NCBI GenBank assembly: GCA_036491415.1
Contig: DASXCC010000187.1
Span: 1 to 15,534, forward strand
Direction of reading: 5' to 3'
DNA from: JAICKN01 sp036491415
GTDB taxonomy: Bacteria; Acidobacteriota; Terriglobia; Terriglobales; Acidobacteriaceae
DNA length: 15,534 nt
The position numbers and the translations under genes were made by a program. Positions 6,747 through 14,155 of this stretch are shown here, piece by piece. Every line of letters begins with the position of its first letter. Position 1 is the first letter of the stretch. The notes under the pieces were generated by a model, which saw only the letters and a list, made by a program, of their open reading frames with translations, did not search any database and was not told the origin of the DNA.

Positions 6747-8669
6747 ATGTCACGTTGGTTTTTAGCTATATTGCTGGGATTCGCGGCGGTCGTGTCAGCC
6801 GCGGCCGGTCAGTCGCAGTTGCCTGAACAGGCACAGTCGTCAACGTCGCAGACGGCTACCGAAGCGCAGCCCCAGGTAGCAGCTCCGGCGCAAACGCAGG
6901 CGGCCTTGGCATCGTGTCCGGAGAATGCTCCTGGAGGCGCAGCGTGCGAACCAACGAAAACCGAGCTAAAGCAAGCAAAGTCTGCGTTTGAAAAAGGCCT
7001 GAAGCTGCAAAAAGGCCAAAAGCTGGACGATGCTTTCCCGGAGTTTGAAACCGCGGCAAAGCTTTCCCCGAAAAACCCCGAGTACGTGACGGCCCGCGAG
7101 ATGGTGCGGCAGCAACTGGTTTACAACCACATCGAGCGCGGAAACTCTGCCCTGCTGAAAAACGACGCCATGGTGGCCATGGCTGAGTTTCATGACGCGC
7201 TGTTGCTCGATCCGGAGAACACATTCGCTCAGCAGCGCATGCAGGACGCGCTGGGCGATCAGGCCCCGCACCTGCACGGGCCGCCGACCATCATTGCCCA
7301 ATCAGGCGAGCTATTTGTGCAGCCCCGATCGCTGCGCAGCGACTTCAAGTATCGCGGCGATTCGCGCGGATTGCTGATGCAGGTGGCTGCGGTGTACGGG
7401 ATCAAAATCAACATTGATGATTCGGTGCCGGCGCGGCAGGTGCGTTTTGAAGTTACGGATTTAGACTTCTACACCGCCATGAATCTTGCCTGCACCGTCA
7501 CCAAAACTTTTTGGGCGCCGTTGCAATCGGACGAAATCATAGTGGCCTTGAACACCCCGGAAAATCACAAGTTGTTCGACCGCATGGTGATGCGGACGTT
7601 TTATATTCCAGACGCGGACAATCCGCAAGAAATCAACGACATCAGCAATTTGCTGCGGACGTTTTTCGATATCCGCTCCACGAACCCGCAGCCGCAGAAC
7701 CGTACGATCGTCGTGCGCGCCCCGCAGGACGCAATGGATGCCGCAACGAAAATTCTGGAATCGCTGGATGACTCGCGCCCGCAGGTAATGTTGGATGTGC
7801 ACATCTACGAAGTCAGTCACACGTTCATGCGCAACATGGGCATTCACACTCCCAATCAATTCCAGTTGTTCAATATTCCAGCCGGAGCGCTGGCGGCGCT
7901 GGCCGGACAGAGCATTCAGGATTTGATCAACCAGCTGATTTCCAGCGGCGGCATCAACCAGGCAAATTCGCAGTCCCTCTCGGCACTGCTGGCGCAACTA
8001 CAAAACCAGCAGAGCTCGATTTTCAGTCAGCCACTCGCCACCTTCGGAAATGGTATTACGCTGATGGGCTTGAGCCTCGACACGCTGAGCGCGCAACTGT
8101 CGCTGAACGACAACTACAGTTCTTCGCTGGAACATGCAATGCTTCGCGTGAGCCAGGGCAATGACACAACCTTCCGTATGGGATCGCGTTATCCAATTTT
8201 GAATGCGAGTTTTGCTCCGGTGTTCAATACCCCCGCGATTGCGGGAGTCATTCAGAACAATTCCTTCCAGGCTCCATTCCCTTCCTTCAACTACGAAGAC
8301 ATTGGGCTGACTCTGAAAGCGAAGCCGGTGATTAATGAAGGCTCGGTCGTCACCATGAATTTGGAAATGCAGTTCAAGACTTTGCTCTCTCAAAGCATCA
8401 ACGGGATTCCCGTGATTGCCAACCGCGAATACAAAGGAGCGATTTCCCTGCTGGATGGTGAGCCTGCGGTAGTTGCCGGATCGGTGAGCCACGACGAGCA
8501 GAAGAGCCTTTCAGGAATTCCGGGGCTGGGCATGGTTCCGGCGCTAAATCAGGTGATGACGTCAAACTCGAAGGAAATTGATGACGACGAATTGCTCGTC
8601 GTCATCACGCCGCATATTGTGAGCCAGCCCAACCACAGCCAGAACACCGAAGTCTGGCTGCCGCGCTAG
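6747..8669 (+). CDS. TPR-containing secretin (outer-membrane secretion channel, GspD/PilQ type)
   Basis: The 640-aa protein has a Sec signal peptide (1-20), a Q/A/T-rich linker with Cys57 and Cys67, and helical TPR-like repeats at about 74-167. A short secretin-N0/STN-like region follows at about 188-270, then an N1-type domain (280-342) and the C-terminal secretin beta-barrel domain (346-625). Diagnostic secretin motifs are GLTLKAKPVI, the LSGIPGLGMVP gate/lip motif (588-598) and ELLVVITPHIV (615-625). Residues about 380-430 are Q/N/S-rich. Secretins form a 12-15-mer ring in the outer membrane for type II secretion, type IV pili or similar. No pilin, ATPase or inner-membrane partner gene is in this window, so the pathway is open. 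The start fits the signal peptide, but no SD precedes the ATG. The stop abuts the opposing gene's stop. Confidence 0.9.
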   Translation: MSRWFLAILLGFAAVVSAAAGQSQLPEQAQSSTSQTATEAQPQVAAPAQTQAALASCPENAPGGAACEPTKTELKQAKSAFEKGLKLQKGQKLDDAFPEFETAAKLSPKNPEYVTAREMVRQQLVYNHIERGNSALLKNDAMVAMAEFHDALLLDPENTFAQQRMQDALGDQAPHLHGPPTIIAQSGELFVQPRSLRSDFKYRGDSRGLLMQVAAVYGIKINIDDSVPARQVRFEVTDLDFYTAMNLACTVTKTFWAPLQSDEIIVALNTPENHKLFDRMVMRTFYIPDADNPQEINDISNLLRTFFDIRSTNPQPQNRTIVVRAPQDAMDAATKILESLDDSRPQVMLDVHIYEVSHTFMRNMGIHTPNQFQLFNIPAGALAALAGQSIQDLINQLISSGGINQANSQSLSALLAQLQNQQSSIFSQPLATFGNGITLMGLSLDTLSAQLSLNDNYSSSLEHAMLRVSQGNDTTFRMGSRYPILNASFAPVFNTPAIAGVIQNNSFQAPFPSFNYEDIGLTLKAKPVINEGSVVTMNLEMQFKTLLSQSINGIPVIANREYKGAISLLDGEPAVVAGSVSHDEQKSLSGIPGLGMVPALNQVMTSNSKEIDDDELLVVITPHIVSQPNHSQNTEVWLPR

Positions 8670-9614
8670 CTATTGCTTTCCACCCGTTGCTGTAAAATCC
8701 ACCAACTGCTTGAGCGACTCAAATGGAATATTCGCCATGCTGGTAATTTTTCTTCCATTAATAAACACGGTGGGTGTGCTGTTCACGCCAACCGATGTAC
8801 CCAATGAAATCGAGCGTTCGACACGTCCCAGAGTTTCTGTAGCCGCAGCACAAGCGGCGATGTCGGCGCCCTTCTCTCCAGACTGGTCCGCGAATCCAGT
8901 CAGTTTTTCTTGCGCGTTGGAAGCAGTGATGTCGGTCTGGGCGTCGTAAACGCTGCCAATAAACTTCCAAAAGTGATCGCTGGATTTGCGTCCGACACAA
9001 TCCGCATAGTCCGCCGCTAACCGCGCCCAATCATGCATGGGCAGTGGGAAATTCTGGTACACCACGCGGACGTTCGTATCTTCTGCAAGAAGTTTATCGA
9101 GCACGGGTTGCGCGGCTTTGCAGTGCGGGCATTGCAGGTCGCTGAATTCAACGATGGTCACAGGAGCGTTCGCTGGGCCGCGAGAAACTCCGTTCTCGCC
9201 TTTGGTCAACTCTTCATTGGTCTGGTCAAACGGATGTTCCCCGAAAGGAATAATTTCGCCCGTGATCGCATGTTTGCCGTCAGGCGTTACATAAAACTTG
9301 TTCACCGCCGAACCTTGCCCGTTGCTCACTAGCACCGTCACTTCCGTCAAGCCGGTGTTCTCGGCGGGTTTGATCGAATCTACTTTCCAGGTGACGTTGG
9401 GATCGAATCCCATCATCTCGCGCATGAATGAATTTACTGTGTCTTCGGATGGAAGATTGGATGGAAGATTCGCGCTCGTAGAAGTCGCGCTCGGTGCGGA
9501 TGTTGCGTGCGTGGTGGTAGTAGTATGCGGCTTCTTGGGCGCCGTCGTCTGCGCCACCGCAAAACCAGCAAGCAAAAGTAGGATGGCGGTCAAAATGTAC
9601 GAATTACGTTTCAT
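8670..9614 (-). CDS. Exported DsbA-like thiol oxidoreductase
   Basis: The ATG ending at 9614 is chosen (314 aa) because it has AAGGA upstream and opens a Sec signal peptide (MKRN, hydrophobic 6-20, cleavage near AQT 21-23). Residues 24-55 are a Thr/Ser/Pro/Ala-rich linker. Residues 56-130 form a separate N-terminal domain (DPNVTWKVDSIKP...). Residues 147-310 are a thioredoxin/DsbA fold with CPHC at 162-165, the cis-Pro loop STPTVFING (279-287), and two extra Cys (206, 255) as in DsbA/BdbD-like helical inserts. It would form or shuffle disulfides in the periplasm. nadE lies 74 bp upstream on the same strand and could share a transcript. The unrelated secretin gene is convergent, with no gap. 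A 12-bp tandem duplication makes NLPS-NLPS in the linker. Confidence 0.88.
   Translation of the reverse strand: MKRNSYILTAILLLLAGFAVAQTTAPKKPHTTTTTHATSAPSATSTSANLPSNLPSEDTVNSFMREMMGFDPNVTWKVDSIKPAENTGLTEVTVLVSNGQGSAVNKFYVTPDGKHAITGEIIPFGEHPFDQTNEELTKGENGVSRGPANAPVTIVEFSDLQCPHCKAAQPVLDKLLAEDTNVRVVYQNFPLPMHDWARLAADYADCVGRKSSDHFWKFIGSVYDAQTDITASNAQEKLTGFADQSGEKGADIAACAAATETLGRVERSISLGTSVGVNSTPTVFINGRKITSMANIPFESLKQLVDFTATGGKQ
9447..9470. repeat. Perfect 12-bp in-frame tandem duplication
   Basis: GGATGGAAGATT at 9447-9458 is repeated at 9459-9470. On the coding (minus) strand it adds four residues, giving the SNLPSNLPS stretch in the linker of the DsbA-like protein. Confidence 0.9.
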
Positions 9615-9688
9615 GCATTCCTTTCGTAAATACGGCACCGGGCGTGATGCCGAATGACAATCATAAATGTTTGATGCGGGCATTTCCG

Positions 9689-11329
9689 TTATAGGTCTGA
9701 TTTTGCGGCAATCGGAAAGCGGCGACCATAGCCGAACGCCTTCTCGGAAATCTTGATTCCCGGCGCGGCCTGCTGTCGCTTATATTCACTTCGTTCGACC
9801 ATACGGATGACACGCTTCACCAGTTCGATATCGCATTTGCGATCTTTCGCGATCTGGTCGGCGCTCTTCGATTTCTCCACGTAGTCATGAAGAATTGGAT
9901 CGAGGACCTCATACTCCGGAAGTGAGTCCGTATCTTTTTGATCAAGCCGCAGTTCTGCAGACGGAGGCTTGTCCAGAGTCGGCTGAGGAATGACCATGCG
10001 ACGTGAGTTCACGTATCTCGAAAGACGATAGACCATTGTCTTCGGCACGTCGGCGATGACCGCCAGGCCGCCGGCCATATCTCCATAGAGCGTGCAATAT
10101 CCCACAGCCATTTCGCTTTTATTGCCGGTGCTGAGAACAAGCGCGCCAAATTTATTCGAGAAGGCCATCATGAGGGTTCCACGGATGCGCGATTGAATAT
10201 TTTCTTCCGTCACGTCTTCGTTATGAATGGCGAATTGCTGGCGCAAGGTTTTCTTAAAACTTTCGAAGACCTCTGTGATGCAAAGCAATTCGAAGCGGAT
10301 GCCGAGGTTCTTCGCAAGTTCACGAGCATCGTCAATGGAACCTTGCGAAGAGTATGGGCTGGGCATGCCTACGCCGATTACATTTTCCGGGCCCAACGCA
10401 TCCACGGCAATCGCGGCTGTGAGCGCGGAATCAATGCCACCGCTGAGCGCAACAATCACCTGCTTGAATGCGCATTTGCGAACATAATCGCGCGTGCCGA
10501 GAACCAATGCTTCGTAGGCGCTGGCTTCCTCGCCTTCGATCTGTTCGCGGATGTCGCCGGAAAGTTTTTCGGAATCGAAGAAGATCAAATCTTCCCCGAA
10601 CGATTTGCCTTGGGCGATCACTTTTCCGTTGGCATCGAGCACAAAGCTCGAACCATCGAATACCAGGCTGTCATTGCCGCCTACCTGATTAACGATCGCC
10701 ACGGGAACTTTGTGGCGTTTCGCAATCGCCGAAAGCATCTCCAACCGCAACTCGCGCTTTCCTGTCCAGAACGGCGATGAAGAGATATTCAGAATGATCT
10801 CTCCGCCGGACTTCACCAGCGCTTCCACTGGATCGAACGCGTAAAGCTGACGGTCCCAAAAAGTTTTGTCGTTCCACGCGTCTTCGCAAATGGTGAGCGC
10901 GACCTGTTTCCCCTTCAAGGAAAACAACGATTGGCTTTTAGCCGGAGCGAAGTTACGCATTTCATCGAAGACGTCGTAGGTGGGCAGCAACATCTTGGAC
11001 TGCACAAACGCAATTTTGCCGTCCTGTAGAAGCGCGGCAGAATTCATGACGGACTTTCCTGTCTCGACGTGAGCCGCGGTCACAAATCCGCAGATGACAG
11101 AAATTCCTTTGGTTTCGCGGGCGATATGTTCCGTCGTTTCGCGGTTGTGTTCCACAAATGACGCGCGCTCCACAAGATCACGAGGCGGATAGCCGCAGAC
11201 GGAAAGCTCAGGGAACAGAATCAATTCCGCGCCAGAGCTTTGCGCCCGCCGTGCATATTCAATGATTTTGCGAGCGTTGCCGGAGAAGTCTCCGACAGTG
11301 GGATTGATTTGCCCTAGCGCGATCTTCAC
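9689..11329 (-). CDS. nadE: Glutamine-dependent NAD+ synthetase
   Basis: The 546-aa cytosolic enzyme makes NAD+ from deamido-NAD+, ATP and glutamine. Residues 1-265 are the nitrilase-type glutaminase with the Glu41-Lys112-Cys148 triad (FPELS, QSKMLLPTYDVFDE, LTICEDAW). Residues 275-546 are the N-type ATP pyrophosphatase synthetase with the SGGIDSAL P-loop at 296-303. The length matches this two-domain class. The start codon is GTG (11329-11327), giving the canonical opening MKIALGQINPTVGDF; an in-frame TAA lies directly upstream and no SD is visible, so translation may be weak or leaderless. The DsbA-like gene follows after 74 bp on the same strand, and the exported-protein gene ends 91 bp upstream. 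All active-site residues are intact. Confidence 0.97.
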   Translation of the reverse strand: MKIALGQINPTVGDFSGNARKIIEYARRAQSSGAELILFPELSVCGYPPRDLVERASFVEHNRETTEHIARETKGISVICGFVTAAHVETGKSVMNSAALLQDGKIAFVQSKMLLPTYDVFDEMRNFAPAKSQSLFSLKGKQVALTICEDAWNDKTFWDRQLYAFDPVEALVKSGGEIILNISSSPFWTGKRELRLEMLSAIAKRHKVPVAIVNQVGGNDSLVFDGSSFVLDANGKVIAQGKSFGEDLIFFDSEKLSGDIREQIEGEEASAYEALVLGTRDYVRKCAFKQVIVALSGGIDSALTAAIAVDALGPENVIGVGMPSPYSSQGSIDDARELAKNLGIRFELLCITEVFESFKKTLRQQFAIHNEDVTEENIQSRIRGTLMMAFSNKFGALVLSTGNKSEMAVGYCTLYGDMAGGLAVIADVPKTMVYRLSRYVNSRRMVIPQPTLDKPPSAELRLDQKDTDSLPEYEVLDPILHDYVEKSKSADQIAKDRKCDIELVKRVIRMVERSEYKRQQAAPGIKISEKAFGYGRRFPIAAKSDL

Positions 11330-11420
11330 TTATTTAGTGTAATGGGACGATGAGAAGAAGGCCAAATGTTGGCATCGCTCTTATGCGAACAAGAACTAGC
11401 GTGCTTGGAATGACGCTGAA

Positions 11421-12413
11421 CTAATTCTGCCGCGGAGTGCCCTGCGGCTGGGATTCATCGGGGGCGGACTCGCCCGGACGGCGCAAGGTGGGCGCGGTAT
11501 CTTTCGAGCCATTTCCAGAGTCTTGTGCTTTGCTCGCCTGTATAGCCGCGAGATCCACTTCTTTTTCTGTCTTAATAATCTTCTCGCCATTCACTTTCAT
11601 GTTTTCGACGCGGATGACTTCGTCGCCGACGAAACGAATAAAATCCACATCCTGCGGAGGCTCGCCATAAATCCATTCTTCGTAATCGTTGCCGTCTGCA
11701 TCCTTCTCGCGAGTTTTGTGCGGTGCCTGCCCTTTGGAATAAAGCACCATTTCACGGTTCATTCCCACGAGCACCTGATGGGCCTTGATCGCCTCTTTCA
11801 CTTTCGGAGGAACTGTTTCCAGGTACGCATCCACGCCTGACTTCGAATTGAAATCAAATACCGGCTGCAAAAGTTCCTGCACGCGCTTGGCATTCAGGTC
11901 GGGAATATGGTGATCGAAAACCAAATCCACATAAGAGCCCCGCACGTTGGCATTGGAATCGCTCGGCGAAATAGGAGCGGTGTCCCCGCCCGTGCCCACC
12001 TCAATATGCTGATACCACTTCTTTCTTTTCACCGGACCGCCATTGATCTCGAAGCGAATGCGATCGCCTTTGAACATCACCGTGCTGATGAGCACTTGTT
12101 CGCCCGGCTTTACCGACGGCCCCCACAGAACCAATTGCTGCTGCAACTCATCGCCGCTGGGCGAGATTTTGCCGTCCTTCAAGGTGAGTCCGGTTTTACC
12201 CATCGGGAAAACCGTACGAACATAGGTCAGATCAGCGGTGAACGTCCGCAAAATATCGATGCGGTCTTCTTTGGTGATCTCAGAATTTTGATTGATGGGA
12301 GCATTGTCGGAAGGCTTTTGATCGTCAGCCCACGTGCTCAAAGAAAAAACGCAGAGAAAACCAATTAGAGTGAATAGAGCGCGGGGAACGGTTAGAGGCT
12401 GGCGGAAGTACAT
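11421..12413 (-). CDS. Exported protein of unknown function
   Basis: The 330-aa protein has an N-terminal signal (Arg4, Arg11, hydrophobic 12-27, cleavage near TWA-DDQ, about 29). Residues 50-205 are a charged alpha/beta body (DRIDILRTFTADLTYVRTVFPMGK, VKRKKWYQHIEVG, FDHHIPDL). Residues about 205-272 have a helix, then GMNREMVLYSKGQAP, EEWIYG and FVGDEVIRVENM. That order resembles the BamE/OmlA 'GM..eV...GxP...eeWxYg' pattern, which is a guess from motif shape only. The C-terminal 45 residues are a Lys/Ser/Pro-rich disordered tail. It is preceded by a TATAAT box and three tandem 14-bp repeats (12437-12497), and only a weak SD (GGTG). It is a separate transcript from the gene to its right because a terminator intervenes. 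Confidence 0.75.
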   Translation of the reverse strand: MYFRQPLTVPRALFTLIGFLCVFSLSTWADDQKPSDNAPINQNSEITKEDRIDILRTFTADLTYVRTVFPMGKTGLTLKDGKISPSGDELQQQLVLWGPSVKPGEQVLISTVMFKGDRIRFEINGGPVKRKKWYQHIEVGTGGDTAPISPSDSNANVRGSYVDLVFDHHIPDLNAKRVQELLQPVFDFNSKSGVDAYLETVPPKVKEAIKAHQVLVGMNREMVLYSKGQAPHKTREKDADGNDYEEWIYGEPPQDVDFIRFVGDEVIRVENMKVNGEKIIKTEKEVDLAAIQASKAQDSGNGSKDTAPTLRRPGESAPDESQPQGTPRQN

Positions 12414-12436
12414 AGAACACCAAGGCGCTTGCGGCT

Positions 12437-12442
12437 ATTATA
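12437..12442 (-). promoter_or_regulatory. TATAAT -10 box of the exported-protein gene
   Basis: A perfect TATAAT reads on the minus strand (12442-12437) about 23 nt before the ATG. No matching TTGACA is at 16-18 nt, so an activator may be needed; the 14-bp repeats occupy the place where -35 would be. Confidence 0.55.
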
Positions 12443-12455
12443 ACGCCGATTCTCA

Positions 12456-12497
12456 CACATCTTTACATGCACATTCTTACAAGCACATCTTACAAAG
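12456..12497. repeat. Three tandem degenerate 14-bp repeats at a promoter
   Basis: CACATCTTTACATG (12456-12469), CACATTCTTACAAG (12470-12483) and CACATCTTACAAAG (12484-12497) lie head to tail with no spacer. On the minus strand the shared core is C-TGTAA-ATGTG-like. They end 13 bp before the TATAAT box. They could be tandem sites for an activator or just a decayed tandem duplication. Confidence 0.65.
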
Positions 12498-12506
12498 GCA
12501 ATTTGC

Positions 12507-12535
12507 AAAAAGAAAAAGGCGCACAATGTGCGCCC
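12507..12535 (-). terminator. Intrinsic terminator of the Ig-like secreted protein gene
   Basis: On the minus strand GGCGCAC and its complement GTGCGCC form a 7-bp GC-rich stem with a 3-nt loop (12518-12534), followed at once by TTTTTCTTTTT (12517-12507). It lies 23 nt past the stop codon at 12558. Confidence 0.85.
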
Positions 12536-12557
12536 TTTTTCCTATCTACTACGTCTT

Positions 12558-13634
12558 TTACTGATAGTAGAAGTTCAGCTTGTCGAGCCAAACCGTATAA
12601 GGCTGCTGGGTCTTATTGCCATCCTGTTGATAGTTGATGGTGACGCCATACCAGCCCGGACGCGGGGTCGGATTATCCGTACGATCCACACTTGAGGTCT
12701 TGCCATTCAGCGTGATCGATATGAAGTGCAACTGGTTGGCGGCCGTCCTTTCGACCTGAATCACAAGGTGGTTCCAGGAGTTGCTGACCGGGTTACAAGC
12801 GATTCCGCTCGGAACCCATTTTTGAGCAGCGTTGTTCCAGGTATCCCACTGGTGACCGCCAGCAATGCGGCACTCATGTCCCCAAATGTATGACTTTCCA
12901 TTGATGAACTGGTTGATGTCGAATTCCAGCGCCTGCGAAATTTCCACATTTTTCACGTAAAAGTACACATCGTAAGTGAACTTGTGGAGGCTCGGAGCCA
13001 ACGTTTTGGCTTTGTCAGGAAGTCCCTGCGATGAGAAGTCGCCGATCAGATGGTTGTTCCACAATCCGTCGGAATAAACCATCTTGCCGCCGATGGCCAT
13101 GGCCATCGAACCGCCGCTGAGGGAAGGAGTAGCAACTCCACGAGTCGCCGACCACGTAAGCTGCGGGCCGGAAGGAACGCAGGTGGGGCAGATCGGATAC
13201 ATCGGAGGAAGCAACGCATAACCAGTCCAGCCTTTGTCGGTCTGAAGGTTACCGAATACTTTCGCACCTGCGGGAGGAGTCGGGGTTGTGGTACTGCCGC
13301 CGCTGCCGCCTACGGTGATTTTAACCGGCGTTTTCGCGAAACCGCCGCAATTGTCCCATTCCTGTACGACAGTGTTATAAGCACCGGGAGCAAGAGTAAT
13401 TAAGGTATTAAGTTTGGCGCCGCCAGTAACGAAAGCCAATTTGCCAGGGGTTGTGTAAACACCAATTGCCGAAATACCGCTAGCGCAGGTTGAGGAGGCG
13501 GTTGCGACATATTGAATCGTCGTGGCAACAGTAGCTCCATTGCCTGGAGCAGAGACGGTAACCCCGGCAAATGCAGCTGAAGCTGCGGTAAATACGCAAA
13601 ATAAAACGCGAGAGACGTGAAGAGTCCACTTCAT
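12558..13634 (-). CDS. Secreted two-domain protein with N-terminal Ig-like domain
   Basis: The ATG ending at 13634 is chosen (358 aa): it opens a Sec signal peptide (MKWTLHVSRVLFCVFTAASA, cleavage at AFA-GVT, 21-23), with GGAG 14 nt upstream. The open frame continues further upstream to 13844, but that part reads as leader. Residues 24-108 form an Ig-like domain starting VTVSAPGNGATV, with Cys50/Cys96 as a likely disulfide and WDNCGG near its end. A Gly/Ser/Thr/Pro linker (109-123) follows. Residues 124-358 are a Trp/Tyr/Asn-rich beta domain (YDVYFYVKNVEI, WNHLVIQVER, YTVWLDKLNFYY) resembling carbohydrate-binding or concanavalin-like jelly rolls, with Cys pairs 149/152 and 255/280. Enzyme activity is not evident. 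It is served by a FNR-box promoter and a long structured leader; the terminator is at 12507-12535. Confidence 0.8.
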   Translation of the reverse strand: MKWTLHVSRVLFCVFTAASAAFAGVTVSAPGNGATVATTIQYVATASSTCASGISAIGVYTTPGKLAFVTGGAKLNTLITLAPGAYNTVVQEWDNCGGFAKTPVKITVGGSGGSTTTPTPPAGAKVFGNLQTDKGWTGYALLPPMYPICPTCVPSGPQLTWSATRGVATPSLSGGSMAMAIGGKMVYSDGLWNNHLIGDFSSQGLPDKAKTLAPSLHKFTYDVYFYVKNVEISQALEFDINQFINGKSYIWGHECRIAGGHQWDTWNNAAQKWVPSGIACNPVSNSWNHLVIQVERTAANQLHFISITLNGKTSSVDRTDNPTPRPGWYGVTINYQQDGNKTQQPYTVWLDKLNFYYQ

Positions 13635-13744
13635 TTGTTTAAATTTTTCTCCAAAGAATTTTTTTTGATATTGCTGGCTCGTCAGCATTACCCAATGCCG
13701 CCACGAACCTTTTTTTTGCCTGTCCATCCTCTTCACGCCACTCC

Positions 13745-13841
13745 ACGGGTTGAACCGTCGTGTGTCGCAAATGGACAAAGCTATCCGTACGCGGCGCGTT
13801 GCTGCTTTCAAACAGCACTCCGCGTCTGCGGTTGACCGCAG
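13745..13841 (-). promoter_or_regulatory. Hairpin-rich 5' leader (possible structured RNA)
   Basis: Inverted repeats run one after another: CTGCGGT/ACCGCAG (13826-13841), ACGCGG/CCGCGT (13789-13794 with 13820-13825) enclosing TGCTG/CAGCA (13800-13804, 13813-13817), and ACGG/CCGT (13745-13748, 13755-13758). They sit between the predicted start of transcription (about 13889) and the ATG at 13634. I could not match any riboswitch class I know. Confidence 0.4.
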
Positions 13842-13895
13842 CAAAACCGGAAATTGTTAGTGCATGTTGTCGCGTACTGCCCTGAACGCGATCAA

Positions 13896-13936
13896 CATAT
13901 ACAGGGTTTGCAGAAAGGAGATTTGATTTGGATCAA
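13896..13936 (-). promoter_or_regulatory. FNR/ANR-type box with class-II spaced -10
   Basis: TTGATTTGGATCAA (13923-13936) is an exact match to the FNR-family consensus TTGAT-N4-ATCAA, extended by one pair (T13922/A13937). The minus-strand TATATG (13901-13896) lies so that the box is centred 40.5-41.5 bp before the predicted start (about 13889), the classic activation position. The only downstream minus-strand gene is the secreted two-domain protein. Confidence 0.6.
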
Positions 13937-14021
13937 ACCCCCAGGCTTTTTGAATTCAACGGAACTACAGTTTCATTCACCGACTGTTTTAATTGCGTGA
14001 AACGCAAAATCAAATTGAACG

Positions 14022-14155
14022 GAGTTTAGACAACTACTTACTTCGACACAAGAAAAATCTTAAGGGAATGCACTCGGAAGTACATTTAGATCCAACAATT
14101 TAAGGTAAACACCTGAAGTGAGCTGCGCTTCGCAGGACAATGCTTGTCTAAACTC
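14022..14155. repeat. Perfect 12-bp inverted repeat enclosing 110 bp
   Basis: GAGTTTAGACAA (14022-14033) and TTGTCTAAACTC (14144-14155) are exact reverse complements. The right arm contains two bases of the hydrolase stop codon (14154-14156). No flanking target-site duplication is visible and the inside has no coding sequence. It could be a small non-autonomous element (MITE-like) or a long RNA stem after the hydrolase gene. Confidence 0.6.

Larger units (their letters stand above)
13635..14153. other. Intergenic region: promoter and structured leader of the secreted-protein gene
   Basis: No coding sequence is convincing. From right to left on the minus strand it holds the tail of the 14022-14155 inverted repeat with a CTGCG/CGCAG hairpin (14123-14135), the FNR-type box (13923-13936), a -10 candidate (13896-13901), and about 250 nt of hairpin-rich leader to 13635. 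A second region of near-direct repeats (TTGAACGGAG, TTCAACGGAA) lies between 13950 and 14025. Confidence 0.6.

Noticed and set aside
6571..6753. Small minus-strand frame upstream of pdxS
   Set aside because: No SD, crosses into the secretin start, highly basic nonsense-like composition.
13635..13844. N-terminal extension of 70 codons on the secreted-protein gene
   Set aside because: The extension is Arg/Cys-rich and low in normal protein character, would bury the signal peptide, and coincides with the hairpin-rich leader. The inner ATG at 13634 gives a textbook signal peptide.
13745..13860. c-di-GMP (GEMM) riboswitch
   Set aside because: The conserved GGxxAAACC and GGGACGCAAAGCC cores are absent on both strands.
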